From Clostridia bacterium (GTDB lineage Bacteria; Bacillota; Clostridia; Oscillospirales; Acutalibacteraceae), in the NCBI GenBank assembly GCA_017442225.1, contig JAFSAR010000023.1, forward strand, positions 1 to 64,000: DNA of 64,000 nt, in the 5' to 3' direction. The first letter of the stretch is position 1. Each line of letters begins with the position of its first letter. The position numbers and the translations under genes were made by a program. Shown here one piece after another: positions 8,632 to 13,892 of the stretch. The notes beneath the pieces are model-generated. The model saw only the letters and a program-made list of their open reading frames with translations, was not told the origin of the DNA and made no database searches.

Positions 8632-9170
8632 TATGTATTCTCCTTATCGGTAAATTTCCCTTTACGGGCTGTTTCGGGTTGTGGTATCAAATCTACAATG
8701 ATTGATATTACAACAACGACAATAATTGCGGCTATTAATATGTAACAACCTGGTGCCGTTGTGCAAAACCGATTTACGTTTCCTAATACTGGAATGCAAA
8801 AATTCGTTTTCCCTATTAGGTAGTTATAATATACTGGTTCCGCATCATGTAAGATTTTGCCATCTTCATCAAAATTATTAATTCCCTGTGTGCGAAACAA
8901 TCGATTTTTTATATCTACCTCGTACACTTGATGTGTTGCCACAATGTTAGTATCCTTTAAATAAAATGTGATAGTATCTCCTACCTTTATCTCCGACGGG
9001 TTCACTTTCTCTACATAAACCAAACTGCCCACCGGAAATTCAGGCTCCATGCTTCCACTTGTAACCACATATGTTTTAATTCCAAACAAATGCGGAATAT
9101 ACATCACCGCAACAAGTAGAAGTGTTACTACCACACAAATACTAACAAAAAAATTCCATATTTTTTTAAT
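8631..9170 (-). CDS. sipW: SipW-type (ER-type) signal peptidase I, apparent ATT start
   Basis: The protein has TSGSMEPEFPVGSLV with the catalytic Ser, followed by VGDTITFYL and IVATHQVYEV, where His replaces the Lys of ordinary bacterial signal peptidases. This is the S26B, SipW-like class. N- and C-terminal hydrophobic helices flank the domain. The first standard start is GTG at 9134, but it has no ribosome binding site and would remove the basic N-terminus. An ideal GGAGG (9178-9182) lies 7 nt before an in-frame ATT at 9170, giving KKIWNFFVSICVVVTLLL. The ATT start is therefore preferred. First gene of the operon; it should process the SipW-type subunits made downstream. Confidence 0.75.
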   Translation of the reverse strand: MKKIWNFFVSICVVVTLLLVAVMYIPHLFGIKTYVVTSGSMEPEFPVGSLVYVEKVNPSEIKVGDTITFYLKDTNIVATHQVYEVDIKNRLFRTQGINNFDEDGKILHDAEPVYYNYLIGKTNFCIPVLGNVNRFCTTAPGCYILIAAIIVVVVISIIVDLIPQPETARKGKFTDKENT

Positions 9171-9229
9171 AAATCCACCTCCTATTAACTATTATGAGAA
9201 CTTGTAGATTGTCTCATCTTATCGAAAAT

Positions 9230-9283
9230 AAAAAATGCGGCTACCGAAGTAACCGCACAAAAAGCGCAAACTCCGGTAGTCGC
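9230..9283 (-). promoter_or_regulatory. Leader terminator with competing antiterminator arm upstream of sipW
   Basis: On the minus strand TGCGGTTAC-TTCG-GTAGCCGCA (9257 to 9236) is followed by TTTTTT, a good terminator about 60 nt before sipW. Just upstream in the RNA, GCGACTACCGGAG (9283 to 9271) can pair with CTTCGGTAGCCGC of the terminator at 12 of 13 positions. The two structures exclude each other, as in transcription attenuators. The ligand or protein that would choose between them is unknown. Confidence 0.55.
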
Positions 9284-9287
9284 CAAA

Positions 9288-9446
9288 CTAATTCAATATA
9301 ACAAGCATTACTGCTGTATCCATATCGATGGAATTTGCATTTTTATCAAATTCACGAAATAGATACAACAATAGCACACCAAAAGAAAACACTACCGCCT
9401 TTAAAAATAATGCTTTATCGTTATATTCAATTAGTTTGGCATAAAT
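9288..9446 (-). other. Long untranslated leader of the SipW operon
   Basis: This is the part of the transcript between the promoter and the terminator at 9257. It is open for about 50 codons (KLIEYNDKALFLKAVVFS, then LLLYLFREFD), ending at TAG 9288-9290, but it has no start codon or ribosome binding site, and its 5' end merges with the -10 box. It is treated as leader RNA or a decayed gene. Confidence 0.4.
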
Positions 9447-9475
9447 ATTTTACCACATTGATCCTTAAAAATCAA
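9447..9475 (-). promoter_or_regulatory. Sigma-A promoter of the SipW operon
   Basis: TTGATT (9475-9470), a 17-nt spacer and TAAAAT (9452-9447). Transcription should start near 9440, leaving a leader of about 260 nt before sipW. Confidence 0.65.
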
Positions 9476-9479
9476 TATT

Positions 9480-9505
9480 AAAAAAAAGAGCAGATTTCTC
9501 TGCTC
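9480..9505 (-). terminator. Intrinsic terminator upstream of the SipW promoter
   Basis: On the minus strand GAGCAGA-GAAA-TCTGCTC is followed by eight T. It insulates the SipW promoter from minus-strand transcription. No intact gene lies directly upstream for it to serve. Confidence 0.75.
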
Positions 9506-9534
9506 CATAAAACATGTAGAAATTTAGTTGAAAT

Positions 9535-9610
9535 TTGGTTTTTGTGCAAATAGGATTGGACAAAAACCAGCGAAACCCAAGTATTTATGCGGGTTTTCAG
9601 CGTTTTGGAT
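9535..9610. repeat. Interspersed repeat, right copy (AAACCC-AAGTATTTATG-CGGGTT core)
   Basis: It contains AACCCAAGTATTTATGCGGG plus GGTTTTTGTGCAAA and GACAAAAACC arms. It resembles the block at 177-275 in layout and core. The two copies bracket the SipW operon. Confidence 0.45.
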
Positions 9611-9620
9611 TTGCTCAAGA

Positions 9621-9642
9621 GAACACAGGGGACGGTTCTGTG
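9621..9642. repeat. GGGGACGGTTCT repeat, truncated copy
   Basis: GAACACAGGGGACGGTTCTG is the left half of the REP-like hairpin seen complete at 37176-37209 and 37735-37771. The right arm is missing here. Confidence 0.6.
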
Positions 9643-9654
9643 CGTTAATTAAAC

Positions 9655-9682
9655 AAGCGAGGGAATTTCCCCTCGCTTTTTA
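9655..9682 (+). terminator. Intrinsic terminator
   Basis: AAGCGAGGG-AATT-TCCCCTCGCTT then TTT. It is nearly identical to the terminator at 138-167. No plus-strand gene precedes it now, so it may be a displaced copy. Confidence 0.7.
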
Positions 9683-9813
9683 TCGGTTTTTTAACAACCT
9701 AACAAAAATATTATATCAAAAAAATTTTTTATAGTCAATTCTTTTTGCGCCGCCGAGTTAAAAATCTGCGTTTAGCATAATTTAAAGCAATCAAATTTAT
9801 ATAATTTTGCGAA

Positions 9814-9842
9814 TTGAAATAATGCCCCGTATATGATATATT
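9814..9842 (+). promoter_or_regulatory. Promoter of the candidate RNA at 9849-10162
   Basis: TTGAAA, a 17-nt spacer and TATATT. No protein-coding gene with a proper start lies downstream before the terminator at 10167. Confidence 0.5.
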
Positions 9843-9848
9843 AAAGAC

Positions 9849-10162
9849 ACAGAAAGGAAAGGGTGATACCCGATGTTCACGTAAAACACTCTTAAGACTT
9901 TTTAAGATTTAAAGGCAAAACCGAAATACTCCAAAATTGAATATAGAATAAAAAATAAAGTTGATATAAAAACGCCTTAAAATCTTACTAAGAAACAAGA
10001 GTTTTACATAAGCCTTCAAAAAATTGCATATCACAAGAGAAGCCCGCTTTACGGGAAAAGCAAATGTGCTAAAAAGTGGTATTAAAAGCAAACGTAAAAC
10101 GAAGGCAACAAAATTTAAGAAAGACGAGGTACAACAAAAAGATGTTAGATATCAAGAGTGAA
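9849..10162 (+). ncRNA. Candidate structured RNA of about 320 nt (unknown family)
   Basis: A promoter-like sequence precedes the stretch and a strong terminator closes it. Long-range complementarity is visible: GTAAAACACTCTTAAG near 9880 with AAGAGTTTTAC near 10005, and AAGATTTAAAGGC near 9905 with GCCTTAAAATCTT near 9975. Local hairpins include GTGA..TCAC near 9862-9880 and CCCG-CTTTA-CGGG near 10045. ATG at 9871 is followed by a stop after three codons and no conserved reading frame is evident. It is AT-rich, so chance pairing is possible. It matches no RNA family I recognise. Confidence 0.4.
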
Positions 10163-10166
10163 CAAA

Positions 10167-10220
10167 AATAGCTCTTGACCGAGAAAAACCGTGTAAAGAA
10201 ACGGTCGGTCAAGAGCTATT
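10167..10220. terminator. Bidirectional terminator with nested hairpin
   Basis: A 14-bp perfect stem, AATAGCTCTTGACC (10167-10180) with GGTCAAGAGCTATT (10207-10220), encloses a second hairpin ACCG...CGGT. T-rich tracts lie on both sides, so it can end both the candidate RNA (plus) and trxA (minus). Confidence 0.8.
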
Positions 10221-10227
10221 TTGTTTC

Positions 10228-10536
10228 TTATTCAAACATTTTAAGTATCTCTTCTTTAGAGCGGTATCCGATTACACCTTTGGTTACTTGTCCGTCTTTT
10301 ACAACAAATAGCGCAGGAATACTTGTTATACCGAATTTTTGCGCAAGCAGCATCTGCTCGTCAACATTTATTTTACCTACTGTATATTCGGGGTGCTCGG
10401 TAGCAATTTCTGCCACAAGCGGCGCTATCATCTGACACGGACCGCACCAATCGGCATAAAAATCAAGCAGTACGGGTTTTTTGTTGTTTAAAACTTCCGC
10501 TTCAAAATTTTCTTTGGTTATATGAACTACAGACAT
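10228..10536 (-). CDS. trxA: Thioredoxin
   Basis: 102 residues, the usual length for a single-domain thioredoxin. The active site WCGPC is at residues 30-34 and the cis-proline at SIPA (Pro74). It reduces protein disulfides in the cytoplasm. It starts 14 nt after the small ferredoxin-thioredoxin-reductase-like gene, which is co-transcribed upstream. The pairing suggests electrons reach thioredoxin through that Fe-S protein, but this is inferred from context only. Confidence 0.95.
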   Translation of the reverse strand: MSVVHITKENFEAEVLNNKKPVLLDFYADWCGPCQMIAPLVAEIATEHPEYTVGKINVDEQMLLAQKFGITSIPALFVVKDGQVTKGVIGYRSKEEILKMFE

Positions 10537-10550
10537 TTTTATTTCTCCTT

Positions 10551-10751
10551 TTAATCCTTTGATTTATAGTATAGCAGGCAGTGACAATAACCCTCAAAAT
10601 CGGGGTCGGCAATCTGCTCGCGAAACTCTTTGCACATACATTTAAATTCTTCGGTTTTAGGCAAGCGGCAGGGGCAATATCCTCCCTTTGCCTTAAGACC
10701 TTCCTTTATTTTTTTGACAATTTCAGGATTTTCATTAAGTCTTACCGCCAT
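10551..10751 (-). CDS. Ferredoxin:thioredoxin reductase catalytic-subunit-like small Fe-S protein
   Basis: 66 residues. Six cysteines occur as three CxC pairs: CPC (26, 28), CMC (38, 40) and CHC (56, 58). In the FTR catalytic chain these provide the 4Fe-4S ligands and the redox-active disulfide that reduces thioredoxin. The protein is shorter than plant FTR-beta (about 110 residues) and no variable FTR subunit is nearby. ATG at 10751 is preferred over an upstream in-frame GTG at 10760 because GAGGTG sits at the right distance before the ATG. Adjacent to trxA in the same direction. Confidence 0.8.
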   Translation of the reverse strand: MAVRLNENPEIVKKIKEGLKAKGGYCPCRLPKTEEFKCMCKEFREQIADPDFEGYCHCLLYYKSKD

Positions 10752-10808
10752 AAACAGCACCTCATTTCATTTTTATTATACCATAAAAACAAACAGTATG
10801 CAACAATA

Positions 10809-10836
10809 TTGCTTTTCGCTTGATTTGTGATATAAT
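10809..10836 (+). promoter_or_regulatory. Promoter of nadE-luxS
   Basis: TTGCTT, a 16-nt spacer and TATAAT, about 24 nt upstream of the nadE start. Confidence 0.65.
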
Positions 10837-10859
10837 ATCTTTATAAAGGCGGTGGCAAA

Positions 10860-11600
10860 ATGTTTGATGCAGTAAAAATAAAAAATGAATGTGTTGACTG
10901 GATAAGAGAGTTTTTTGAGCAAAACGGCAAGGGTTGTAATGCCGTTGTTGGTATCTCGGGCGGAAAAGACAGCTCGGTTGCGGCGGCGCTTTGCGTAGAG
11001 GCATTAGGTCGTGACCGTGTTATCGGCGTGCTTATGCCACAGGGCGAACAGCACGATATTGATATGGCGTATATGCTGGTAAACCATTTAGGAATAAAGC
11101 ACTACGAGATAAACGTAAAGGACGCGATTGAAAGCGTATTTAAGTCGATGCCCGAGGATCTTCCCGTTTCGGTGCAATCGCGCGTTAATCTTCCTCCCCG
11201 CATTAGAATGTCGGTGCTTTATTTTGTGGGTCAATCGCTTAACGGCAGAGTGGTAAACACCTGCAATCTGTCGGAGGATTGGGTTGGATATTCCACACGC
11301 TACGGCGATGCGGCGGGTGATTTTTCCCCAATGGCAAACCTGACGGTAACCGAGGTAAAAGAGATAGGCAGAGTATTGGGACTGCCTGACGAGCTTGTTG
11401 ACAAGGTGCCGATAGATGGCCTTTGCGGCAAAACCGATGAGGAAAATCTGGGCTTTACCTATGCCGAGCTTGACCGTTATATCCGCACGGGCAAAATTGA
11501 CGACCCCGCTAAAAAAGAACTGATTGATAACAAGCACAAGTGGAATTTATTTAAACTGCAGTTGATGCCTACCTTCAAACCGGAGATAAAATATGAATAA
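10860..11600 (+). CDS. nadE: NAD(+) synthetase, ammonia-dependent
   Basis: 246 residues, close to the single-domain ammonia-dependent form; no glutaminase domain is present. The ATP-pyrophosphatase P-loop SGGKDSS is at 33-39, and the NLSEDWVGYSTRYGDAAGDF segment matches the deamido-NAD and ATP site of the family. It catalyses the last step of NAD synthesis. It overlaps luxS by 8 nt, so the two are translationally coupled. Confidence 0.93.
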   Translation: MFDAVKIKNECVDWIREFFEQNGKGCNAVVGISGGKDSSVAAALCVEALGRDRVIGVLMPQGEQHDIDMAYMLVNHLGIKHYEINVKDAIESVFKSMPEDLPVSVQSRVNLPPRIRMSVLYFVGQSLNGRVVNTCNLSEDWVGYSTRYGDAAGDFSPMANLTVTEVKEIGRVLGLPDELVDKVPIDGLCGKTDEENLGFTYAELDRYIRTGKIDDPAKKELIDNKHKWNLFKLQLMPTFKPEIKYE

Positions 11601-12057
11601 AATAGAAAGCTTTCAGATAAATCATTTAACGTTAGAGTCGGGACTTTACGTATCGCGCCGCGACCAAAAAGACGGTGTAACAGTCACCACATTTGACCTA
11701 CGCATCACCGCGCCCAACCGTGAGCCCGTTATAGATATGCCCGCGCTTCACACGATTGAGCATCTGTGCGCAACATATCTGCGCAACAGCGACCAAAAAG
11801 ATAACGTTGTTTATTTTGGACCGATGGGATGCCGCACGGGTTGTTATCTTGTAATGTTTGGCGATTTGAAATCGCAGGACGTTTACGATTTAGTTAACCA
11901 AATGTGCGATTTTGTAATAAACTTTGACAGCGAAATACCGGGCGCAAAACCCGAGGAATGCGGCAACTACTCGGAACAAAATCTTAATATGGCAAAATAC
12001 TATATTGCAAAATACAAAAAGGCTTTAATTAAAAATAAAAATTTTGAATATAAATAA
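11593..12057 (+). CDS. luxS: S-ribosylhomocysteine lyase (AI-2 synthase)
   Basis: 154 residues, the normal LuxS length. Metal ligands are His53 and His57 in LHTIEHL and Cys123 in PEECGN. Catalytic residues are Glu56 and Cys80 (GPMGCRTG). It cleaves S-ribosylhomocysteine to homocysteine and DPD, the precursor of autoinducer 2. It is expressed from the nadE promoter. A bidirectional terminator separates it from an opposing RNA at 12105-12421. Confidence 0.95.
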   Translation: MNKIESFQINHLTLESGLYVSRRDQKDGVTVTTFDLRITAPNREPVIDMPALHTIEHLCATYLRNSDQKDNVVYFGPMGCRTGCYLVMFGDLKSQDVYDLVNQMCDFVINFDSEIPGAKPEECGNYSEQNLNMAKYYIAKYKKALIKNKNFEYK

Positions 12058-12104
12058 ACGTTCAATTTATAAGCAATAATTTCATATCGTATAGTTGTTG
12101 CACA

Positions 12105-12421
12105 ATGAAAAACTCTCACAGGCTTAACCTATGAGAGTTTTTTATCATTTTATTAAGTTTATCTCTTAATCGCGTAATTCGCGGAATAAATTAAATTTAT
12201 TTTTGAGTTAAAACTAACTAAGTTTTCGGACTCACGCCTTTACAAAAATATGGTTTTTGGTTTTAAACTAACTAAACCTTTGGACTCAGTCCTTTACTAT
12301 ATTTTAGTTGTCGGGTTTACAGATTTACCTGTACATTGGACTCACGCCTTTCATTTTATTTTTTTGAATGTGCAGGTGGAGTTTCCCTCATAGCGTTTTA
12401 CCGCTCCTTTCTTTTCTCTTC
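12105..12421 (-). ncRNA. Unannotated RNA of about 315 nt with three copies of a 14-nt motif, opposite luxS
   Basis: A perfect consensus promoter reads into this stretch on the minus strand, and a terminator lies at its end. The RNA contains AAAGGCGTGAGTCC (12351-12338), AAAGGACTGAGTCC (12295-12282) and AAAGGCGTGAGTCC (12241-12228), spaced 56 and 54 nt. Each copy is followed by a small possible hairpin, such as AAAACT-TAGTT-AGTTTT or ACAG-GTAAAT-CTGT. In one reading each copy encodes K-G-V/L-S-P shortly before a stop. No larger ORF is present. It matches no RNA family I recognise. Confidence 0.6.
12108..12143. terminator. Bidirectional terminator between luxS and the opposing RNA
   Basis: AACTCTCACAGG (12111-12122) pairs with CCTATGAGAGTT (12128-12139) with one mismatch. 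T-runs are present on both strands (12138-12143 plus, 12112-12108 minus). Confidence 0.85.
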
Positions 12422-12427
12422 GTCTTT

Positions 12428-12456
12428 ATTATATGCAATTATCAACAATTTGTCAA
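12428..12456 (-). promoter_or_regulatory. Perfect consensus sigma-A promoter
   Basis: On the minus strand TTGACA (12456-12451), a 17-nt spacer and TATAAT (12433-12428). It is the only perfect match in both boxes with a 17-nt spacer that I found in the window. Transcription should begin near 12421. Confidence 0.85.
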
Positions 12457-12546
12457 CTAAAAGTTAATAACTTTTATTGATTTTGTATAAATAACTTAAA
12501 ATTTTATGCTGTTTTTGTCTTTTTGCACAAAAGGAAAACTATTCTA

Positions 12547-12575
12547 TTGACTGAAAGTGAATTTTGGGGTAAAAT
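12547..12575 (+). promoter_or_regulatory. Promoter of the DUF1292 gene
   Basis: TTGACT, a 17-nt spacer and TAAAAT, about 36 nt before the ATG. Confidence 0.65.
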
Positions 12576-12611
12576 ATATATGTTATTTTGTATGCAGAAA
12601 GGAACAATAAA

Positions 12612-12923
12612 ATGAGTGTTGAAAATAAAAACGGGGAATATAACCCCGACCTTATTACCCTTACCGATGACGAGGGCAAGGAATATAACTTTGAAGTTTT
12701 AGATGCTATTGAGACCGATACCGCAAGATACTTGGCGTTACTTCCTCAATACGACGACCCGCAAGCCATGCTTGACGATTCGGGCGAGCTTGTTATAGTA
12801 AAGGTTCAAGAGGAAGACGGTGAAGAATATTTCTGCGAAATTGAAGACGACGACGAGTACGAAACCGTAGCCGACGCATTCGTAGACCGACTTGAAGACT
12901 TTTTTGAAATAGATGAGAAATAA
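12612..12923 (+). CDS. DUF1292 family acidic protein
   Basis: 103 residues, very acidic, with the DUF1292 pattern ITLTDDEGKEYNFEVLDAIE followed by YLALLP, ELVIVKV and EYFCEIEDDDEYETVADAF. Proteins of this family are small, cytosolic and of unknown function in Firmicutes, often near yrrK or RNA-related genes. The ATG at 12612 is chosen because AGAAAGGAAC lies just upstream. Here it stands alone between its promoter and a terminator. Confidence 0.85.
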   Translation: MSVENKNGEYNPDLITLTDDEGKEYNFEVLDAIETDTARYLALLPQYDDPQAMLDDSGELVIVKVQEEDGEEYFCEIEDDDEYETVADAFVDRLEDFFEIDEK

Positions 12924-12948
12924 TGACGGTGTACCGTCATTATTTTTA
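12921..12948 (+). terminator. Terminator of the DUF1292 gene
   Basis: TAATGACGG-TGTA-CCGTCATTA followed by TTTTTAT. The left arm begins at the stop codon. Confidence 0.8.
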
Positions 12949-12954
12949 TAGGGA

Positions 12955-13190
12955 ACGCGCCTGAGTGTTGTTCCGCTTGTCTTAATACCACGTTCTGCCT
13001 TGTGCGTGTATCATAGCTTATATAACCCTACAAGATAATAAAAAGGGATTTCTGCTCAGGCGGCGGGTTTGCAGACCTCCCGCGGCGGTGCCGAGTTCGG
13101 AAGAAGGGAGCGCGAAACCGCCTGGCGAAAACCCACCTGAAATTAAGTTCAGGTTATCATTAAGCCGTTACGGCAAGGCGGAACGAAAGA
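12955..13190 (+). ncRNA. ssrS: Probable 6S RNA
   Basis: The closing stem is GTTCCGC-TTG (12970-12979) with CAAGGCGGAAC (13174-13184). A TTAATACCAC element follows the 5' arm. The 3' half has AAACCCACCTGAAATTAAG and TTCAGGTTATCATTAAGCC, comparable to the conserved 3' hairpin and central-bubble strand of bacterial 6S RNA. The middle is GC-rich with paired AGGCGG/CCGCCT and CTCCCGC/GGGAGCG arms. The family binds the sigma-A holoenzyme in its central bubble. The call rests on remembered motifs, not on a covariance search, and exact ends are uncertain. Confidence 0.55.
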
Positions 13191-13214
13191 TTTTAAAAAA
13201 TTAGCAAAAAATTC

Positions 13215-13242
13215 TTGACTTATGAGAAATTTGCGGTATAAT
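13215..13242 (+). promoter_or_regulatory. Promoter of tRNA-Gln
   Basis: TTGACT, a 16-nt spacer and TATAAT, about 21 nt upstream of the tRNA. Confidence 0.7.
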
Positions 13243-13263
13243 GAGTATTGCTCAATTAAATAT

Positions 13264-13337
13264 TGGGGAATTGTGTAACGGTAGCACGACAGACTCTGAC
13301 TCTGTTTGTTGGGGTTCGAATCCCTATTCCCCAGCCA
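13264..13337 (+). tRNA. tRNA-Gln (anticodon CTG)
   Basis: The acceptor stem TGGGGAA pairs with TTCCCCA. The anticodon stem ACAGA/TCTGT encloses loop CTCTGAC, so the anticodon is CTG. The T-arm is GGGTTCGAATCCC and CCA is encoded. The U1-A72 pair is usual for tRNA-Gln. The 3' end is repeated at 13510-13531. Confidence 0.93.
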
Positions 13338-13338
13338 A

Positions 13339-13377
13339 AAATAAAGCACTGACCTTTGTGGTCGGTGCTTTATTTTT
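13339..13377. terminator. Terminator after tRNA-Gln
   Basis: AAATAAAGCACTGACC-TTTGT-GGTCGGTGCTTTATTT followed by TT. The stem is strong and usable on both strands. Confidence 0.85.
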
Positions 13378-13390
13378 AGTTTGAGTTTAT

Positions 13391-13531
13391 ATAGGGATTC
13401 GAACAAGGGCGGTTCGCCGTATGGCGAATTGCAACCTTTCGGTGAACGGTTGCAAAGCCCGTGGGTAACGAGCGAAAGCGAGGCGATAGCACACGGCAGT
13501 GTGCGGAAAAATCCCTATTCCCCAGCCAAAA
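13391..13531 (+). mobile_element. T-arm-ended repeat element, copy A, with duplicated tRNA-Gln 3' end
   Basis: It starts ATAGGGATTCGAAC, the reverse complement of the tRNA-Gln T-arm GTTCGAATCCCTAT. It ends AATCCCTATTCCCCAGCCAA AA, where 22 bp at 13510-13531 repeat 13319-13340 (the tRNA 3' end, CCA included) perfectly. The inner part contains AACGAGCGAAAGCGAGGCGA and TAGCACACGGCAGTGTGCGG, shared with copy C at 14098-14215. There is no ORF. It looks like a small non-autonomous element, or a recombination scar, at the tRNA 3' end. Confidence 0.6.
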
Positions 13532-13566
13532 TCGACAAATCTCGACAGAGGTTTGTCGATTTTACT
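13529..13566 (+). terminator. Second terminator after the duplicated tRNA-Gln end
   Basis: AAATCGACAAATC pairs with GGTTTGTCGATTT around TCGACAGA, then TACTTTTT. It was probably the original terminator of tRNA-Gln before copy A was inserted. Confidence 0.65.
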
Positions 13567-13660
13567 TTTTCACTATTAACTCTTCACTTTTCACTCTTCT
13601 CTTTTTGTCGATTTTGGCAAGTAATAAGTAATAGTGAATAGTGAAGAAGTTTCGGTGTGA
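13567..13660. repeat. Low-complexity inverted repeat (CACTATT/AATAGTG type)
   Basis: CACTATTAACTCTTCACTTT and, 50 nt on, AGTAATAGTGAATAGTGAAG form imperfect complementary arms built of short tandem units. No gene is present. Confidence 0.45.
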
Positions 13661-13684
13661 CTTCGGCACGGAATATAAAATATG

Positions 13685-13715
13685 TAGGGATTCGAACAAT
13701 GAAGGAGCATTCCCC
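13685..13715 (+). repeat. T-arm-ended repeat, truncated copy B
   Basis: TAGGGATTCGAACAATGAAG matches the left end of copy A (TAGGGATTCGAACAAGGG). No right half follows before the tRNA-Ala promoter. Confidence 0.5.
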
Positions 13716-13735
13716 TTTAAAAGATGAAACCCATC

Positions 13736-13763
13736 TTGCTTTTTTTAAGTATTGTGATATAAT
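13736..13763 (+). promoter_or_regulatory. Promoter of tRNA-Ala
   Basis: TTGCTT, a 16-nt spacer and TATAAT, 10 nt upstream of the tRNA 5' end. Confidence 0.65.
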
Positions 13764-13773
13764 GATAAAAAAT

Positions 13774-13849
13774 GGGCTCGTAGCTCAGCTGGGAGAGCGT
13801 ACGGTTCGCATCCGTAAGGTCGAGGGTTCAATCCCCTTCGGGTCCACCA
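13774..13849 (+). tRNA. tRNA-Ala (anticodon CGC)
   Basis: The acceptor stem GGGCTCG pairs with CGGGTCC and has the G3-U70 wobble that identifies alanine tRNAs. The anticodon stem TACGG/CCGTA encloses TTCGCAT, so the anticodon is CGC. The T-arm is GAGGGTTCAATCCCCTT and CCA is encoded. Confidence 0.93.
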
Positions 13850-13861
13850 TAACAAACACGA

Positions 13862-13892
13862 ACGAACCCTGTGGTAATGCGGGGTTCGTTTG
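13862..13892 (+). terminator. Terminator after tRNA-Ala
   Basis: ACGAACCC (13862-13869) pairs with GGGTTCGT (13882-13889). The T-tract is weak (TTTGCTG). Confidence 0.6.

Noticed and set aside
9288-9446. Open frame of about 50 codons in the SipW leader (LIEYNDKALFLKAVVFS, then LLLYLFREFD)
   Set aside because: It has no ATG, GTG or TTG with a ribosome binding site and runs into the -10 box. It is kept as leader RNA.
10009-10160. Open frame reading FKKLHITREARFTGKANVLK and further in the candidate RNA near trxA
   Set aside because: No start codon or ribosome binding site, and codon choice is that of an AT-rich non-coding stretch.
12228-12351. The three spaced 14-nt copies as a CRISPR array
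   Set aside because: Repeats are too short, spacers carry shared hairpin features, only three units occur and no cas gene is near.
12228-12420. Micro-ORFs such as MKGVSPMYR in the RNA opposite luxS
   Set aside because: Only the first copy has an ATG. The others lack starts. Not called as genes, though the idea is noted in the finding.
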